Assembly (NCBI RefSeq): GCF_005280585.1
Contig: NZ_SZVO01000015.1
Coordinates: forward strand, 124,001 to 188,000
Source of the DNA: Dyadobacter frigoris
Lineage (GTDB): Bacteria > Bacteroidota > Bacteroidia > Cytophagales > Spirosomataceae
Direction of reading: 5' to 3'
DNA length: 64,000 bases
Below the pieces are notes generated by a model that did no database searches, had not been told where the DNA came from, and saw only the letters and a list, made by a program, of their open reading frames with translations. Numbering within the stretch: position 1 is the stretch's first letter; the number at the start of each line of letters is the position of its first letter. Below, in pieces: positions 8,079-19,000 of the stretch. Position numbers and translations under genes: made by a program.

Positions 8079-8702
8079 CTAACGGTATCTTCTTTTGTGA
8101 ACTTTATACCAATGTTTATTGATTGGATATTTTCTGTGAGATGTCATATTATTAACGACCAAAGCAACGAGCAATAATATAATCACTCCAGATAAAACCG
8201 GACTTAATACATACAAATATCCAAGACTGGTCACTTTTTCGGAGCCTATATTTGCAATAAGTGCCGTGGCACCACCAGGTGGGTGCAGCGTTTTGGTGAT
8301 CTGCATCATCACAATGGAAAGGGAAACGGCAAAAGCAGAAGATAGCCAGATTTCATTTGGAATGATATAGTGGACTGTAACACCAACCAATGCACAAATA
8401 ACGTGTCCGCCAACAAGATTTCTAGGCTGGGCCAAAGGGCTATTAACTATTCCATAAATTAAAACGGAGGAAGCACCGAAGGAGCCAATCAGAAAAAGGT
8501 TATCTACAGGTGTAAAACTTTTCTGATTCAAAAAGCCAATTAAACCAATGCCGGTAAAAGAACCTACAAATGTCCAGAAATGATCTTTGAAATCGATCAG
8601 TGTTTCCTTGTAAATAACATAGCGGGCTATTCTGGCCTGCTTTCTTAAATGCTTTCTCAAAACAAATATAATTATCCCATAAAATGTATTAAAGAAAACC
8701 AT
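8079..8702 (-). CDS. HPP family membrane protein
   Basis: Integral membrane protein with four to five helices and the name-giving motif LHPPGGATALIANIG. Some HPP proteins, for example in cyanobacteria and plants, are linked to nitrite transport; here substrate is unknown. An upstream in-frame ATG at 8840 would add 46 residues with no family resemblance. I prefer 8702 (207 aa) because a TAACTTTG box sits 5 nt before it and the longer start would nearly touch the divergent gene at 8855. It is followed by the ClC gene after 39 bp, a likely operon of anion transporters. Confidence 0.82.
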   Translation of the reverse strand: MVFFNTFYGIIIFVLRKHLRKQARIARYVIYKETLIDFKDHFWTFVGSFTGIGLIGFLNQKSFTPVDNLFLIGSFGASSVLIYGIVNSPLAQPRNLVGGHVICALVGVTVHYIIPNEIWLSSAFAVSLSIVMMQITKTLHPPGGATALIANIGSEKVTSLGYLYVLSPVLSGVIILLLVALVVNNMTSHRKYPINKHWYKVHKRRYR

Positions 8703-8707
8703 CTCCC

Positions 8708-8715
8708 CAAAGTTA
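8708..8715 (-). promoter_or_regulatory. TAACTTTG -7 box for HPP gene
   Basis: On the minus strand TAACTTTG is followed by GGGAG and the ATG at 8702. No clear TTG at 17-23 nt upstream. Same close spacing to the start codon as at truA. Confidence 0.45.
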
Positions 8716-8854
8716 TGGTTCGTAAATAATCCTAAAATTTGCCTCAGCGTCAAAAAGGTAAAATCCCGGCAATAAAATTTTGGGTCAGGTATCGTTTTTG
8801 TCAAACATAAAGTTGATATTGGAAGTACCGAATTAGCCACCGTTTAGCGTTTGC

Positions 8855-11089
8855 ATGAATTACCTTGATGAGTTTAAGAAATTTATTTCCAGCCATTACC
8901 TCTACACGGGCGTCCGGCTCACGTTAGGAGCTGTAATTCCGTGTCTTATCTTTCATCATTACGGAATTCTGAATAACCTGATCGCCTTCCCGTTGGGGAC
9001 TTTACTGATTGGAACCACCGACAATCCCGGCCCGGTCCATCGTAGAAGAAATTCCCTGATGATCGCCATAGTGACCTGTTTTGTCGTCGCTTGCGTAACG
9101 GGTTTTTTAAGACATATACATTTTGTTTCTTTTATCGAAATCATACTTTTTGGTATGTTTTTCTCGCTTGTCGGCGTTTATGGAAACCGTGCGAACAGCA
9201 TTGGATTAATTTCTCTGCTCGTTTTTGTTTTTAATATTGATGATCACATCAGCCGGGAAATGGTGCTGCATAACGCGCTGGTTTTTTCTGCCGGCGGAAT
9301 CTGGTATTTGATATTATTTCTTGTTCTTCAAAAAATTCGTCCTTACAAACTGATCCAGCAATTATTGGGAGAAAATTTTGTGGAACTTGGAAAACTGCTT
9401 TCGGTTAAGGCCGGTTATTATTTTGCCAAACCTGACTACGATGAACTGTTTAATCAAATGATTCATCAGCAGGTTATTCTCCGGGAAAATCATGAAACGT
9501 TAAGAGAAATTCTTTTCAAAACACGTCAGATTGTATCCGAATCAACCAATACCAGCCGGATTCTAATGCTGATGTTTTTGGACAGTGTTGATTTAATGGA
9601 GCGGATCTTGAACTCCCAGCAAAATTATTCGAACCTGCACAGAGCTTTTGATGATACAAAAATCCTTCGACTTTTTGGTACTTATATCAGTTGGCTGGCT
9701 GCTGAACTTTTACAAATCGGACTAGCCGTGCAAGGCGGTTTTCCATCCAAACCCAAACATGATCTGGACGAAGCATTTAATAAATGTCAGCTTGCCTTTG
9801 ACAAAATCCGTGAAAGAAGGATGACGCACGATAATGTGGAAGATTTTATCATGTTGCGTCAAATTTTGAACAGCATCCAGGATATTACGGAACGGATAAA
9901 AAAACTTCACCGTGCAACAGCTTATGACGTTGATTTGAGCAAAGATTACAAACCAAATGTTGAAACGGACGATTTTATCACAAAACAGGAATATTCTCCA
10001 CGGATCCTGCTGGATAATCTATCCTTTAAATCCAGTCATTTTCGCCATGCATTCCGCGTTACGCTGGCTTTAATTATCGGATTTCTGAGTTCATTATTCT
10101 TTGATGTCGGCCATGGGTACTGGATCTTACTGACCATTGTTACGATCATGAAACCGGCTTTCAGTATAACCCAGCAACGGAATATTTACCGGATTGGCGG
10201 AACAGTTTTGGGCGCATTTTTTGGGTTTATGACGCTTTATCTGGTAAAAGATGATACTGTCATTTTTGTGATCATGATGCTCGCCATGATCGGTGCGTAT
10301 AGCTTCCTGAAAATTAATTATTTCGTTGCTTCTACCGGAATTACGCTTTACGTTCTGCTTTGGTTTAATTTCCTCAATCCACAACACATTACGGCGGTTT
10401 TGCAGGATCGTGTGATTGATACCGTCATAGGATCGATTATCGCCTATTTCGTTTCATCTTACGTACTTCCGGTTTGGGAACATACCCAGATCAAACAATA
10501 TATGAAAGAAGCTTTGGATGCAAACAGAAAATATTTTGATAACGTTTCGATAATTTTCACTGGTGTTTCTCTGAATATCGGTGAACTAAAATTACATCGA
10601 AAAGAAGCAATTATTGCCATGGCTAACCTGTCGGATAATTTCCAGCGCATGTTATCTGAACCGAAAAAACAGCAGGTAAAAATGGAGGAACATCACCAGT
10701 TTGTGGCTACAAGCCATATGCTTACTTCTTATATCGCCTCTTTGTCAACGTATGCGCAAACGGTGGGACAGAGTTATTTGTCAGAAGAATTTAAACCCAT
10801 GATCCGGCAAATTGACCGCCAGTTTGAAACGGCAATCAAAGTAATTGAAGGAGAACAGCATATCGGAAACGAAGTGATCAAAGAATCGCTTCCACAAAAT
10901 CAGAAATTAATCGAGCTTTTAACGGTTCGAAAAAAGGAAATTAAGGAAATGGGAATTGAAAAATCCGCTCAGTCACCAGCCAGAAAAGCATTGTCGGACT
11001 TCAAAACCATCAATGGACTTTTTGAACTGATCAGTACGATTACCATTGATGAAATTAAAATTCTGAACAAGATTTCAGATGAAGTCTGA
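8855..11089 (+). CDS. FUSC/YccS-type inner membrane protein
   Basis: 744 aa with two clusters of hydrophobic helices (about residues 15-165 and 395-530), each followed by a long cytoplasmic helical part. This is the duplicated layout of YccS/YhfK and aromatic-acid efflux (AaeB-like, FUSC superfamily) proteins. The GHGYWILLTIVTIMKPAFSITQQRN segment before the second cluster is the conserved FUSC motif. Probably an exporter of organic acids or a membrane-stress protein; substrate unknown. Its TGA is directly followed by the TCA of the convergent MFS gene (palindrome TGATCA), so the two genes abut with no spacer. Confidence 0.88.
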   Translation: MNYLDEFKKFISSHYLYTGVRLTLGAVIPCLIFHHYGILNNLIAFPLGTLLIGTTDNPGPVHRRRNSLMIAIVTCFVVACVTGFLRHIHFVSFIEIILFGMFFSLVGVYGNRANSIGLISLLVFVFNIDDHISREMVLHNALVFSAGGIWYLILFLVLQKIRPYKLIQQLLGENFVELGKLLSVKAGYYFAKPDYDELFNQMIHQQVILRENHETLREILFKTRQIVSESTNTSRILMLMFLDSVDLMERILNSQQNYSNLHRAFDDTKILRLFGTYISWLAAELLQIGLAVQGGFPSKPKHDLDEAFNKCQLAFDKIRERRMTHDNVEDFIMLRQILNSIQDITERIKKLHRATAYDVDLSKDYKPNVETDDFITKQEYSPRILLDNLSFKSSHFRHAFRVTLALIIGFLSSLFFDVGHGYWILLTIVTIMKPAFSITQQRNIYRIGGTVLGAFFGFMTLYLVKDDTVIFVIMMLAMIGAYSFLKINYFVASTGITLYVLLWFNFLNPQHITAVLQDRVIDTVIGSIIAYFVSSYVLPVWEHTQIKQYMKEALDANRKYFDNVSIIFTGVSLNIGELKLHRKEAIIAMANLSDNFQRMLSEPKKQQVKMEEHHQFVATSHMLTSYIASLSTYAQTVGQSYLSEEFKPMIRQIDRQFETAIKVIEGEQHIGNEVIKESLPQNQKLIELLTVRKKEIKEMGIEKSAQSPARKALSDFKTINGLFELISTITIDEIKILNKISDEV

Positions 11090-12268
11090 TCAGGCTTCAA
11101 CGGCTTGCAAACGCACTTCTTTGTTTTGTTTCAAATGAAACATCAGTACAAAAGAAACCAGCACACCGCCAATAGCCAGACTTGCGCCAACCCATTCCGG
11201 AGAATTAAAACCTAAACCGGCAGCGATTGGCAGTCCGCCCAAATAAGCGCCCAAAGCATTTCCAATATTAAAACTAGCCTGGCTTACAGAAGCCGCCAGC
11301 ATTTCGGCTCCTTTGGCGGTATTGATCATCAGCATTTGTAAGGGTGAAAGCATCGCGAACGCAATGGCACCGGTGATAAATGTTGAAATCAATGTTAATA
11401 TCTGATTGTGGGAAACGAAATATAAAATTGTCAACGAAATTGCCATCGCAAATAATAATGCTGCGGAAGTGTACAAGGGAGAATATCGATCCGCAAGGCG
11501 ACCACCGATAAAATTCCCTACAACCATGCCCAATCCGGCTAACACCAGAATATACATAATAGAATCGTCACTGAAACCTGCTACTTCTGTTAATAATGGA
11601 GCGATGTAACTGTACCAGCAAAAGAATCCGCCGGTACCGACCGCGATAACGGCTACTATTAACCATGCGTCCAGACGGGTAAAAAATTTAAGCTCGCTTA
11701 GCAAACCTTTTGTATTGGTAACAGCAAGAGAAGGCATCCAGATTTTAATGCTTGTGGTGGTCAGCAAACCAATTACACCGACAATCATAAAGGTAATCCG
11801 CCAGCTGATATGATGGCCGATAAATGTTCCCAGCGGCACGCCGATCAGATTTGCAATTGTTAATCCCGCAAACATCAGAGAAACCGATCTCGCTTCTTTT
11901 CCAGGTTCTGCCAGTCGGCCGGCTACTACGGCGCCTACACCGAAAAAGGCTCCATGAGGCATTCCGGAGAAGAATCGGGAAAGCAGAAGCATGTAATAGC
12001 TTGGTGCAAAAGCTGAGATTGTGTTGAAAACCGTGAATAAGATCATCAGCAATAACAAAATGGTTTTCGGCGGTTTGCCACCCGTAAAACCAATAAGCAA
12101 AGGAGCTCCAACCACGACCCCGAGTGCATAAGCTGATACCAAATGGCCGGCTTCGGGAATTGTTATTTCGAGTGATCTGGCGATATCGGGCAGAATCCCC
12201 ATGATCACGAATTCGGTCATGCCAATACCAAAACCTCCTAGTGTTAGTGTTAATATGCTCTTTTTCAT
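11090..12268 (-). CDS. MFS transporter, DHA1 (AraJ/YdhP-like)
   Basis: 392 aa, twelve membrane helices, inner membrane drug or sugar efflux carrier. The N-terminal GGFGIGMTEFVIMGILPDIA motif is characteristic of the DHA1 AraJ/YdhP/arabinose-efflux group. FSGMPHGAFFGVGAVVAG and the loop GGKPPKT fit MFS motifs A/C. Substrate not predictable. Its promoter must lie in the ~340-bp gap upstream; I found no convincing TAnnTTTG box close to the start. Confidence 0.9.
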   Translation of the reverse strand: MKKSILTLTLGGFGIGMTEFVIMGILPDIARSLEITIPEAGHLVSAYALGVVVGAPLLIGFTGGKPPKTILLLLMILFTVFNTISAFAPSYYMLLLSRFFSGMPHGAFFGVGAVVAGRLAEPGKEARSVSLMFAGLTIANLIGVPLGTFIGHHISWRITFMIVGVIGLLTTTSIKIWMPSLAVTNTKGLLSELKFFTRLDAWLIVAVIAVGTGGFFCWYSYIAPLLTEVAGFSDDSIMYILVLAGLGMVVGNFIGGRLADRYSPLYTSAALLFAMAISLTILYFVSHNQILTLISTFITGAIAFAMLSPLQMLMINTAKGAEMLAASVSQASFNIGNALGAYLGGLPIAAGLGFNSPEWVGASLAIGGVLVSFVLMFHLKQNKEVRLQAVEA

Positions 12269-12703
12269 ATTCAGTTCTTTACAGCAAACATTTCAAATCA
12301 ACGTTTCTTTGTTTTGTTAAATTTCGATTACAAGACTCAAAACATTATTTCCAGAAGTCGTGACCAGTATTTCCAACTGGCCATAAAATCTTAATTTATA
12401 CAGGAAAGGTAACGTCTATATTTTAAAATGTGTTCAATTTGGATAAATGCGGCATTTTAAAATTGTTCTTTGATTTAATCAAACAAAGAACATAAAGGAT
12501 TAATCACACCAATTTTCGAAAAAGATGCAAAAACTGAAATGATATTTTCAGTTACACAATTAATTTCCACTCTGCATAAACTTTAAAAAATACAATTATT
12601 TATCATTAAAGCAATGATTGCAATACGATATGATGTTCGCGAGTCATTTTGTTTTACTTTTGGTAAAAAATTTAAGTTTTATCAACAACCGAAATCAATT
12701 TTT
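12269..12703. other. Divergent intergenic region with one promoter box
   Basis: AT-rich gap between the MFS gene and the YwbE gene. TACTTTTG at 12655-12662 (+ strand) fits the -7 consensus and would begin transcription near 12668. That excludes the upstream in-frame ATG at 12614 and supports the ATG at 12704. I see no repeat or RNA gene in the rest. Confidence 0.5.
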
Positions 12704-12904
12704 ATGAATGAATTATCAGGTACCGAGCGGAGAAATATAACACCGGGACTTGCAGTATCTATTGTTTTAAAACAGGATCAGCGCACCGGAAAATTGACAA
12801 AGGGAATTGTTAAAGATATTTTGACCAGTGCGCCAAAACATACGCATGGTATTAAAGTGAGGCTCATGAACGGAGAAGTTGGACGGGTAAAAATTATCGG
12901 CTAA
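12704..12904 (+). CDS. YwbE family protein (DUF2196)
   Basis: 66 aa from the ATG at 12704. The whole protein matches the YwbE pattern: RRNITPGLAVSIVLKQDQRTGKL, then GIVKDILTSAPKHTHGIKVRL and the end GEVGRVKII. Small beta-rich cytoplasmic protein of unknown role, widespread in bacteria. A longer frame from 12614 adds 30 residues without similarity and would begin before the likely promoter. The EamA gene follows after 16 bp and may share its transcript. Confidence 0.9.
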   Translation: MNELSGTERRNITPGLAVSIVLKQDQRTGKLTKGIVKDILTSAPKHTHGIKVRLMNGEVGRVKIIG

Positions 12905-12920
12905 CTCAAAAATTCCCATT

Positions 12921-13781
12921 ATGCTCAATCCCCGGATTTGTCTTCTCATTGGCGTTATCTCCATCAGTATCTTTCCTGTTCTGGTAAAATGGGCGCCGGT
13001 ATCGGGGTTGACTTCTGCGTTTTACCGGATGGCTATCGCGGTTATTTTTCTATTACCTTATGTATTGATCAAAAATCAGCTTCAAAAACCTGACAGATCT
13101 TTATGGCTCCCAATCTTCATTTGCGGGATTTTATTTGGCAGTGACATCGCGATCTGGAATTTATCAATCCATTATTCCAATGCAACGCAAGCGACCTTAT
13201 TGACCAATTTATCGCCGGTCTGGGTAGGAATCGCTTCTGCACTTTTTTTGAATGACAAACCAGGAAAACAATTCTGGATAGGAACTGCTTTCGCACTTTC
13301 AGGCATGGTTATCCTGATGGGAATTGACACATTTACCCAAATGCGTTTTGACAAAGGATTTCTGATGGCGCTCACATCCGGACTGTTGTACGCCAGCTAC
13401 ATGCTCACGAGTAAGAGGGTTTTGAACCACATGAAAATTGTCAGTTTCATGGTTTACAGCATGTCCGTTTCCAGTATTTATTTACTCATTATTTGTCTGG
13501 TAACCGGCCAGCAATTATGGAATTTCACGCCGACAATTTGGGGCGTCCTAAGCATTCAAGGATTAATTTGTCAATTACTCGGTTGGCTGACAATCAGTTA
13601 TGCAGTTCAAAAACTGGATGCACAACGTGTTTCGTTAAGTTTATTAAGTCAATCGGTTGTAACAGGATTAATGGCCTGGATTTTCATAAACGAAAAAGTT
13701 TCACTTCAAATGATCATCGGCGGAATCATCATTCTGGCAGGTATTGGAATTACTTTCCTTAAAAGAAAAAGCCTCTCTTAG
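12921..13781 (+). CDS. EamA/DMT-superfamily transporter
   Basis: 286 aa, ten predicted membrane helices made of two five-helix EamA repeats. The first repeat has FPVLVKWAPVSGLTSAFYRM and ATQATLLTNLSPVWVGIASALFLNDKP; the second has GWLTISYAVQKLDAQRVSLSLLSQSVVTGLMAWIFINEK. Drug/metabolite exporter of the inner membrane, substrate unknown. Starts 16 bp after the YwbE gene. Confidence 0.9.
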   Translation: MLNPRICLLIGVISISIFPVLVKWAPVSGLTSAFYRMAIAVIFLLPYVLIKNQLQKPDRSLWLPIFICGILFGSDIAIWNLSIHYSNATQATLLTNLSPVWVGIASALFLNDKPGKQFWIGTAFALSGMVILMGIDTFTQMRFDKGFLMALTSGLLYASYMLTSKRVLNHMKIVSFMVYSMSVSSIYLLIICLVTGQQLWNFTPTIWGVLSIQGLICQLLGWLTISYAVQKLDAQRVSLSLLSQSVVTGLMAWIFINEKVSLQMIIGGIIILAGIGITFLKRKSLS

Positions 13782-13907
13782 TCACAAAAATCCATTGCAC
13801 CCATCGCGTAAACCATAGCGCCCATTGCGGTTAAGTAACCACTAGCAAGTATATTCCCGAATAAGCGTCTTTATTACATTTATTCCTAAGAATTAATAAA
13901 GCGCAAA

Positions 13908-16022
13908 ATGAAAAGTAAGCCATTAAATTTTCTGATTTATTTTTTTCTTCTCAATACAACAGTTTTTGCCCAAAAAACAGACACAACTTTCTGGTGGAAA
14001 AAAAATAATCTGCGCGTTATTCAAACCAACTTACCGGCTTACGAGGCAGCAACGCTGAATCCCGATTCATTATTAAAAGATCTCGAAAACTTTTCTGCCA
14101 ATACGCTTTTGATCAATGCAGGCGGAATCATGGCCTTCTACCCTACTGAACTCGATTTTCATTACCGAAATCCGTTTCTAAAAGATAATAATATGCTGGC
14201 CGATGTAGTCAGAAAATGTCATGAAAAAGGGATCAAAGTAATCGTTCGTTTCGATTTCAGCCGCGTCCAGGAAAGCATTTTCAAAGCACATCCCGACTGG
14301 TGTTATATTTCTCCAAAAGGCGAAAGAATTATCAATACCGACATGTACGTAGTTTCGATAAACGCACCCTATGTTCAGGAAAAAGCTTTCAAAATCATTG
14401 AAGAAGTTATTGATAAATTCCCGGTTGATGGCATTTTCCTGAATATGCCGGGTTATCAGGTCAACAATCCATATGAAGGAAAATATCATGGCATTGACCA
14501 GAATGAATATGACAATAAACGTTTTGCCGAATATACAAACGGGCAGGCCTTGCCAAAAGAAGAAAACAAAGCCGATCCTTTATTTCAAAAATATCTTGAA
14601 TTCAAAAAGTTTACCGTTGAAGACTGGTCACACAAACTGAATACCCTGGTAAAATCCAAAAACAGTAACATCGCCATTTGTACTTATTTTGACAAATATG
14701 TTGACATTATCCGGCATGAATCCCAGAGCAGTACTGTTCTGCCTTACTGGCCTTATACAGCTTCGGATAATGTTGGAAACGCCGTAAATTCCTATCCCGA
14801 TCATATTATCAGCAATGCCAGCATTCAGCAAATTTCATTTCAGTCGCGTTATAATGCGGTTGAACCTGAGGAAGTAAGAATCCGATTGTACGAAAATATT
14901 GCAAATGGTTCAGGACTGGATATCAGCATGATGGGTGATATGCGCGGTTATGAAGACGAGCGGAATTATGATGTGATCAAGACCGTTTATGCGCATCACA
15001 AAAAACATGAACAATATTTTGGAAAGTATAAATCGGTCGCCAAAATTGCAGTAATCGCTCCGGGTTCCTGGCCCAGCGGACCTACCATGCAGGAATATCG
15101 GGGAATCGTTTTGATGCTAAAAGAAGCGCATATTCCTTTTGATATTATTGAAGATGCACAGATTGAAAATCTGGAAGGGAAAGTAAAAAATTACAAATTG
15201 ATCATTTTACCTGAAATCACTTATCTGAGTAAGAAATCACTTGCCATAATTAAAGAAGCGTCAGAAAACGGAACAAATCTTATCGCTACCAACAAAGCCT
15301 TTTTTGACACACCAGAAACGTTGATGGATTTATTTGGCGCCAAGATTGTAACAATGGATAACGACGGTGCCGGAAATTATCTTAATCCTGAAAACAAGAC
15401 AATTTTCAAGCATTTCACAAAACAGAAAATGCTGTTTTGGAAATTTAATCTGGGATTATACGATTTCAAAGCTGCGGATCAGACTTTGCTTCCTGTTCTT
15501 GGAAAAGGAAGACCGGGTCCCCCGGAAATTATTGGCGGACATGATCCGATCGGTTATTTTGCTTTGGGTATAAAAAAACATCCAAAAAGTAAAGCAGTTT
15601 TGATGCCGATCAACATCGGCAGGTTATATTACATGCATGGTTATGAGGAACATAAGAATATTTTACTGGACGTAATCAATTACATTTATCCGGAAGCAAC
15701 GCAAACGATACAAACTGACGCGCCGGCACGTATTGAGACTATTCTTCAAAAATATAGTAAGAATATTCCCGGTGTTAATTCGATAAGTAAAGAAAACGGG
15801 ATGATTTTACACCTTGTTAATCTAACCGGATTTAGCGGAAATACTTATTTTCCGCCGCTGTCTGTTTATCAGATGAAATTCAAAGTAAAATCCGATTTCA
15901 AACCTGCAAAAGTATTTTCTATGACCAGCGGAAAACCTGTCATTTTTACGTGGAAGGAAGGTTTTCTGGAATTTAAGGTTGATAAACTCGAAGCGTTTGA
16001 CGGTATTGTGATTGATAAATAA
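13908..16022 (+). CDS. Secreted putative glycoside hydrolase (TIM barrel, GHL6-like)
   Basis: 704 aa with a Sec signal peptide (hydrophobic FLIYFFLLNTTVFAQ, cleavage about residue 22). Residues ~30-350 look like a TIM barrel: NTLLINAGGIMAFYPTEL, CHEKGIKVIVRFDFSR, HPDWCYISPKGERI and FPVDGIFLNMPGYQV. From memory this resembles the hypothetical glycosyl hydrolase 6 / alpha-amylase-like family (PF14871). Residues ~375-560 look like a beta-galactosidase trimerisation domain (IAVIAPGSWPSGPT, IILPEITYLS). Probably acts in the periplasm or outside the cell on an unknown glycan. No SusCD partner next to it. Confidence 0.75.
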   Translation: MKSKPLNFLIYFFLLNTTVFAQKTDTTFWWKKNNLRVIQTNLPAYEAATLNPDSLLKDLENFSANTLLINAGGIMAFYPTELDFHYRNPFLKDNNMLADVVRKCHEKGIKVIVRFDFSRVQESIFKAHPDWCYISPKGERIINTDMYVVSINAPYVQEKAFKIIEEVIDKFPVDGIFLNMPGYQVNNPYEGKYHGIDQNEYDNKRFAEYTNGQALPKEENKADPLFQKYLEFKKFTVEDWSHKLNTLVKSKNSNIAICTYFDKYVDIIRHESQSSTVLPYWPYTASDNVGNAVNSYPDHIISNASIQQISFQSRYNAVEPEEVRIRLYENIANGSGLDISMMGDMRGYEDERNYDVIKTVYAHHKKHEQYFGKYKSVAKIAVIAPGSWPSGPTMQEYRGIVLMLKEAHIPFDIIEDAQIENLEGKVKNYKLIILPEITYLSKKSLAIIKEASENGTNLIATNKAFFDTPETLMDLFGAKIVTMDNDGAGNYLNPENKTIFKHFTKQKMLFWKFNLGLYDFKAADQTLLPVLGKGRPGPPEIIGGHDPIGYFALGIKKHPKSKAVLMPINIGRLYYMHGYEEHKNILLDVINYIYPEATQTIQTDAPARIETILQKYSKNIPGVNSISKENGMILHLVNLTGFSGNTYFPPLSVYQMKFKVKSDFKPAKVFSMTSGKPVIFTWKEGFLEFKVDKLEAFDGIVIDK

Positions 16023-16029
16023 ACCAGGA

Positions 16030-19000
16030 TTAAACAACAGGAAGGTAAACAATAAATGTTGCCCCTTCATCAGGATTACTGATTGCCGTAATGATTCCCT
16101 GGTGATTATCTACAATTTTTTTACAAATTGCCAAGCCAATTCCTGTCCCTTCGTAAGCGCTTTTATTATGAAGACGTTGGAAAACCTGAAATATTCTTTC
16201 CCGGAATTGCGGATCGAAACCGATACCGTTGTCTGTAAAAGAAATATAATGATAATCATTTTCAGGAATGGCTTCCGTATATCCCAAATCACTTCCGGCA
16301 ATTATTCCGGCAGTAATATGTATTTCCGGGTGAACACCCCTTTTTACAAATTTCAGTGAATTAGCGATCAGGTTGGTAAAAAGTTGTTCAAACTGATAAA
16401 CAATTACGTTCAGCGAAGGCAATGTTGAAGAAGAAATAACAGCACCTTTTTGGTGGATACTTTCTTGCAATTGCTCCTTAACGTTTTGCAGTAAAATATT
16501 AAGATCCGTAAACTCAAAATTCTTTTCCATAGCAGTCGCCCTTGAAAAAGCAAGCAGATCTATGATCAATTGCTGCATCCGGGTTGACGACGCCTGCATA
16601 CGGTTAAAATAATCCTTGCCACGATCGGACAGGTTATTTTTCTCAGTTTCCATGATCCTGGTTGCAAAAGTCTGGATTTTCCGAAGCGGTTCCTGCAAAT
16701 CGTGACTGGCTACATAGGCGAATTGCCCCAATTCAATATTAGTACGGATCAATTCGTCATTGATAACAGTTAGCTCCCTGGTCCGCTGCTGTACTTTGGA
16801 TTCCAGTTCATCAATAAACAATTTACTGTCGTGGATATCTGTGCTGGTTCCAACCCACATTTGAATCACACCGTCAGTATCTCTCTGAGGCATGGCGCGG
16901 CTCAACTGCCAGCGGTATTCTCCGTCAAATTTCCGGAAACGATGTTCATAAATAAATTCGTTCCCGGACCTGACCGCTTCCGACCACAAACGGATGTTGA
17001 GTTCGATATCATCAGGATGAACCATTTGCAGCCACCCATCTTTTTCAATCTTCTCATAAGTTAATCCCGAGTAATCAAAAGTGGACTGGTTGAAATAATT
17101 AAGATTTCCTTCTACATCTGCCGTCCAGATAAACTGTGGCATAGAATCCGACAGCGTCCTGAATTTGCCTTCACTTGTTCTCAAAGCATATTCGGCTTCC
17201 TTCCGGTCTGTAATATCAATAAGTACATTCAATGCACCAGTTACATTTCCGGCACTGTCATGAATCGGTTGTGGATTTGCAATAACATGTCTTAATGTCC
17301 CATCCGGCCTTTTGACATAGGCTTCTGCGCTAAGTGCACGTTTTTCTCTAAACGCTACCCCCATCGGACAATCCACATGCGGAAGCAAATCGCCTTCCAG
17401 CGTATACATTTCATGAGAACCGCACCACAATTCTTTACCTAATTCAGGTACTCTGCCCCACAATTTCACAGCAGCTTTGTTGTACAAATTAACCAGTCCA
17501 TCCGCATCAACAGTATAAACCGCCACTGGCAAGGTTCCAATCAGATCTTTATACCGTTTTTCACTTTCTTCTATGATTTGCTCTGCTTGTTTTTGCTCAG
17601 AAATATCCATCATAGTTCCAAGCATCCGGTGCGGTTTCCCATTGTTATCAAACATAACTTTACCCTGTGTCCGCATCCAATGCAATGAATTATCAGGATG
17701 AACAATCCTTGCTTCGTAATAGTAAATCCCGGTTTTAAAAGCCGTTTTATACGCTTGCTCAACCCTTTCTACGTCCTCGGCAAATACCTGATCGCGCATA
17801 TCCCAATGTGTCATAATTTTGGCTTCCGGCTGACCGAACAATTGGCTTAACCTTGACGAGTAAACGATTTGCCGGGTTTGTAAATTCAGATCCCAGGTTG
17901 CCAGCTGAGTTCCTTCTGTGGCAAGGCTCAGTCTCTCCGCAGCGTCGTTAATCTGCTGCCGCGCTTCAACTTTTTCCGTTACATTATTTACTGAAACCAT
18001 CACACCGCAAACTGACCCGTCTACTTCATGGATTGGTGCACATTGAAAATCAAGGTAATACGTTTTACGTCCTTCGGGCGTCTCTATAATAGCCAGAGCT
18101 TCATTTTCCTTATGTGTTATTCCATTAAAATAAACGTCTTTTAAGATCTGAGGGAATTTCTGGTCTGTTAGTTCGGGAAAAACTTCCAGAAGCTTTTTAC
18201 CCTGAACTTCCTTCAATTCCCGTTTCCACAGATCTTTCAGCATTGCTTCATTAGCAATGCTGATCAGCATATCTTCCCCTTCAAAAATGGCTTTGGCAAA
18301 TTGTGATTGTGAAACCAGATTTCGGAACCGGTTTTCACTTTGCTGCAAGGCATTTTTTGCTTTTATCTGCTGCGTCACCTCGGTGGCCACTACAATAATT
18401 CCGCTAATAGAACCGTCTGTTTCAAGCAACGGCTGATAAACAAAATTAAAATAACATGTTTCCTTCCTACCGGAACGAAGCAATATTACTTCAAATTCAT
18501 TTCCATAATATGGAATTCCACTTGTCAGTATTCCTTGCAAAATTGGATTTACTCGATCTTTTACTTCAGGAAGAGAGTCAAATAATGACTTCCCTACAAA
18601 TTCATCTTCCCGTTTATCAACAATTTCAAGATACGTATCATTTGCCATTTCTACGATAAGCTCCCGTCCTCGCAAAATCACCATGCCAACAGGTGCCTGT
18701 TTCATCGTATTACGAAACTTGATTTCGCTGTTATTCCCTTCTTTTTTTGCTTTCGCTGCGTTCTCAATTTCCTTTTTCACATGTGCGTCCAGCGCAAGAA
18801 GCGTTTCCTGGAGCTGAAGAAGTTCTTTGTAATTTACAGTAAGCTGATCCGAGATTTCTTCTTCATTCTGATCTTTTGTCCCGGATTTTACTTTGATTTC
18901 GATAACCGATAGCAACGTGGTAAGATTGCCCGCTATCTGTTCCATCATCATTAATCCTTCACGCGCCTTTTCGACTTCACCGTTTTTGTATAAAGCGATC

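Noticed and set aside
8703-8840. Longer N-terminus of the HPP protein
   Set aside because: The extra 46 residues do not look like the family and a promoter box lies inside them.
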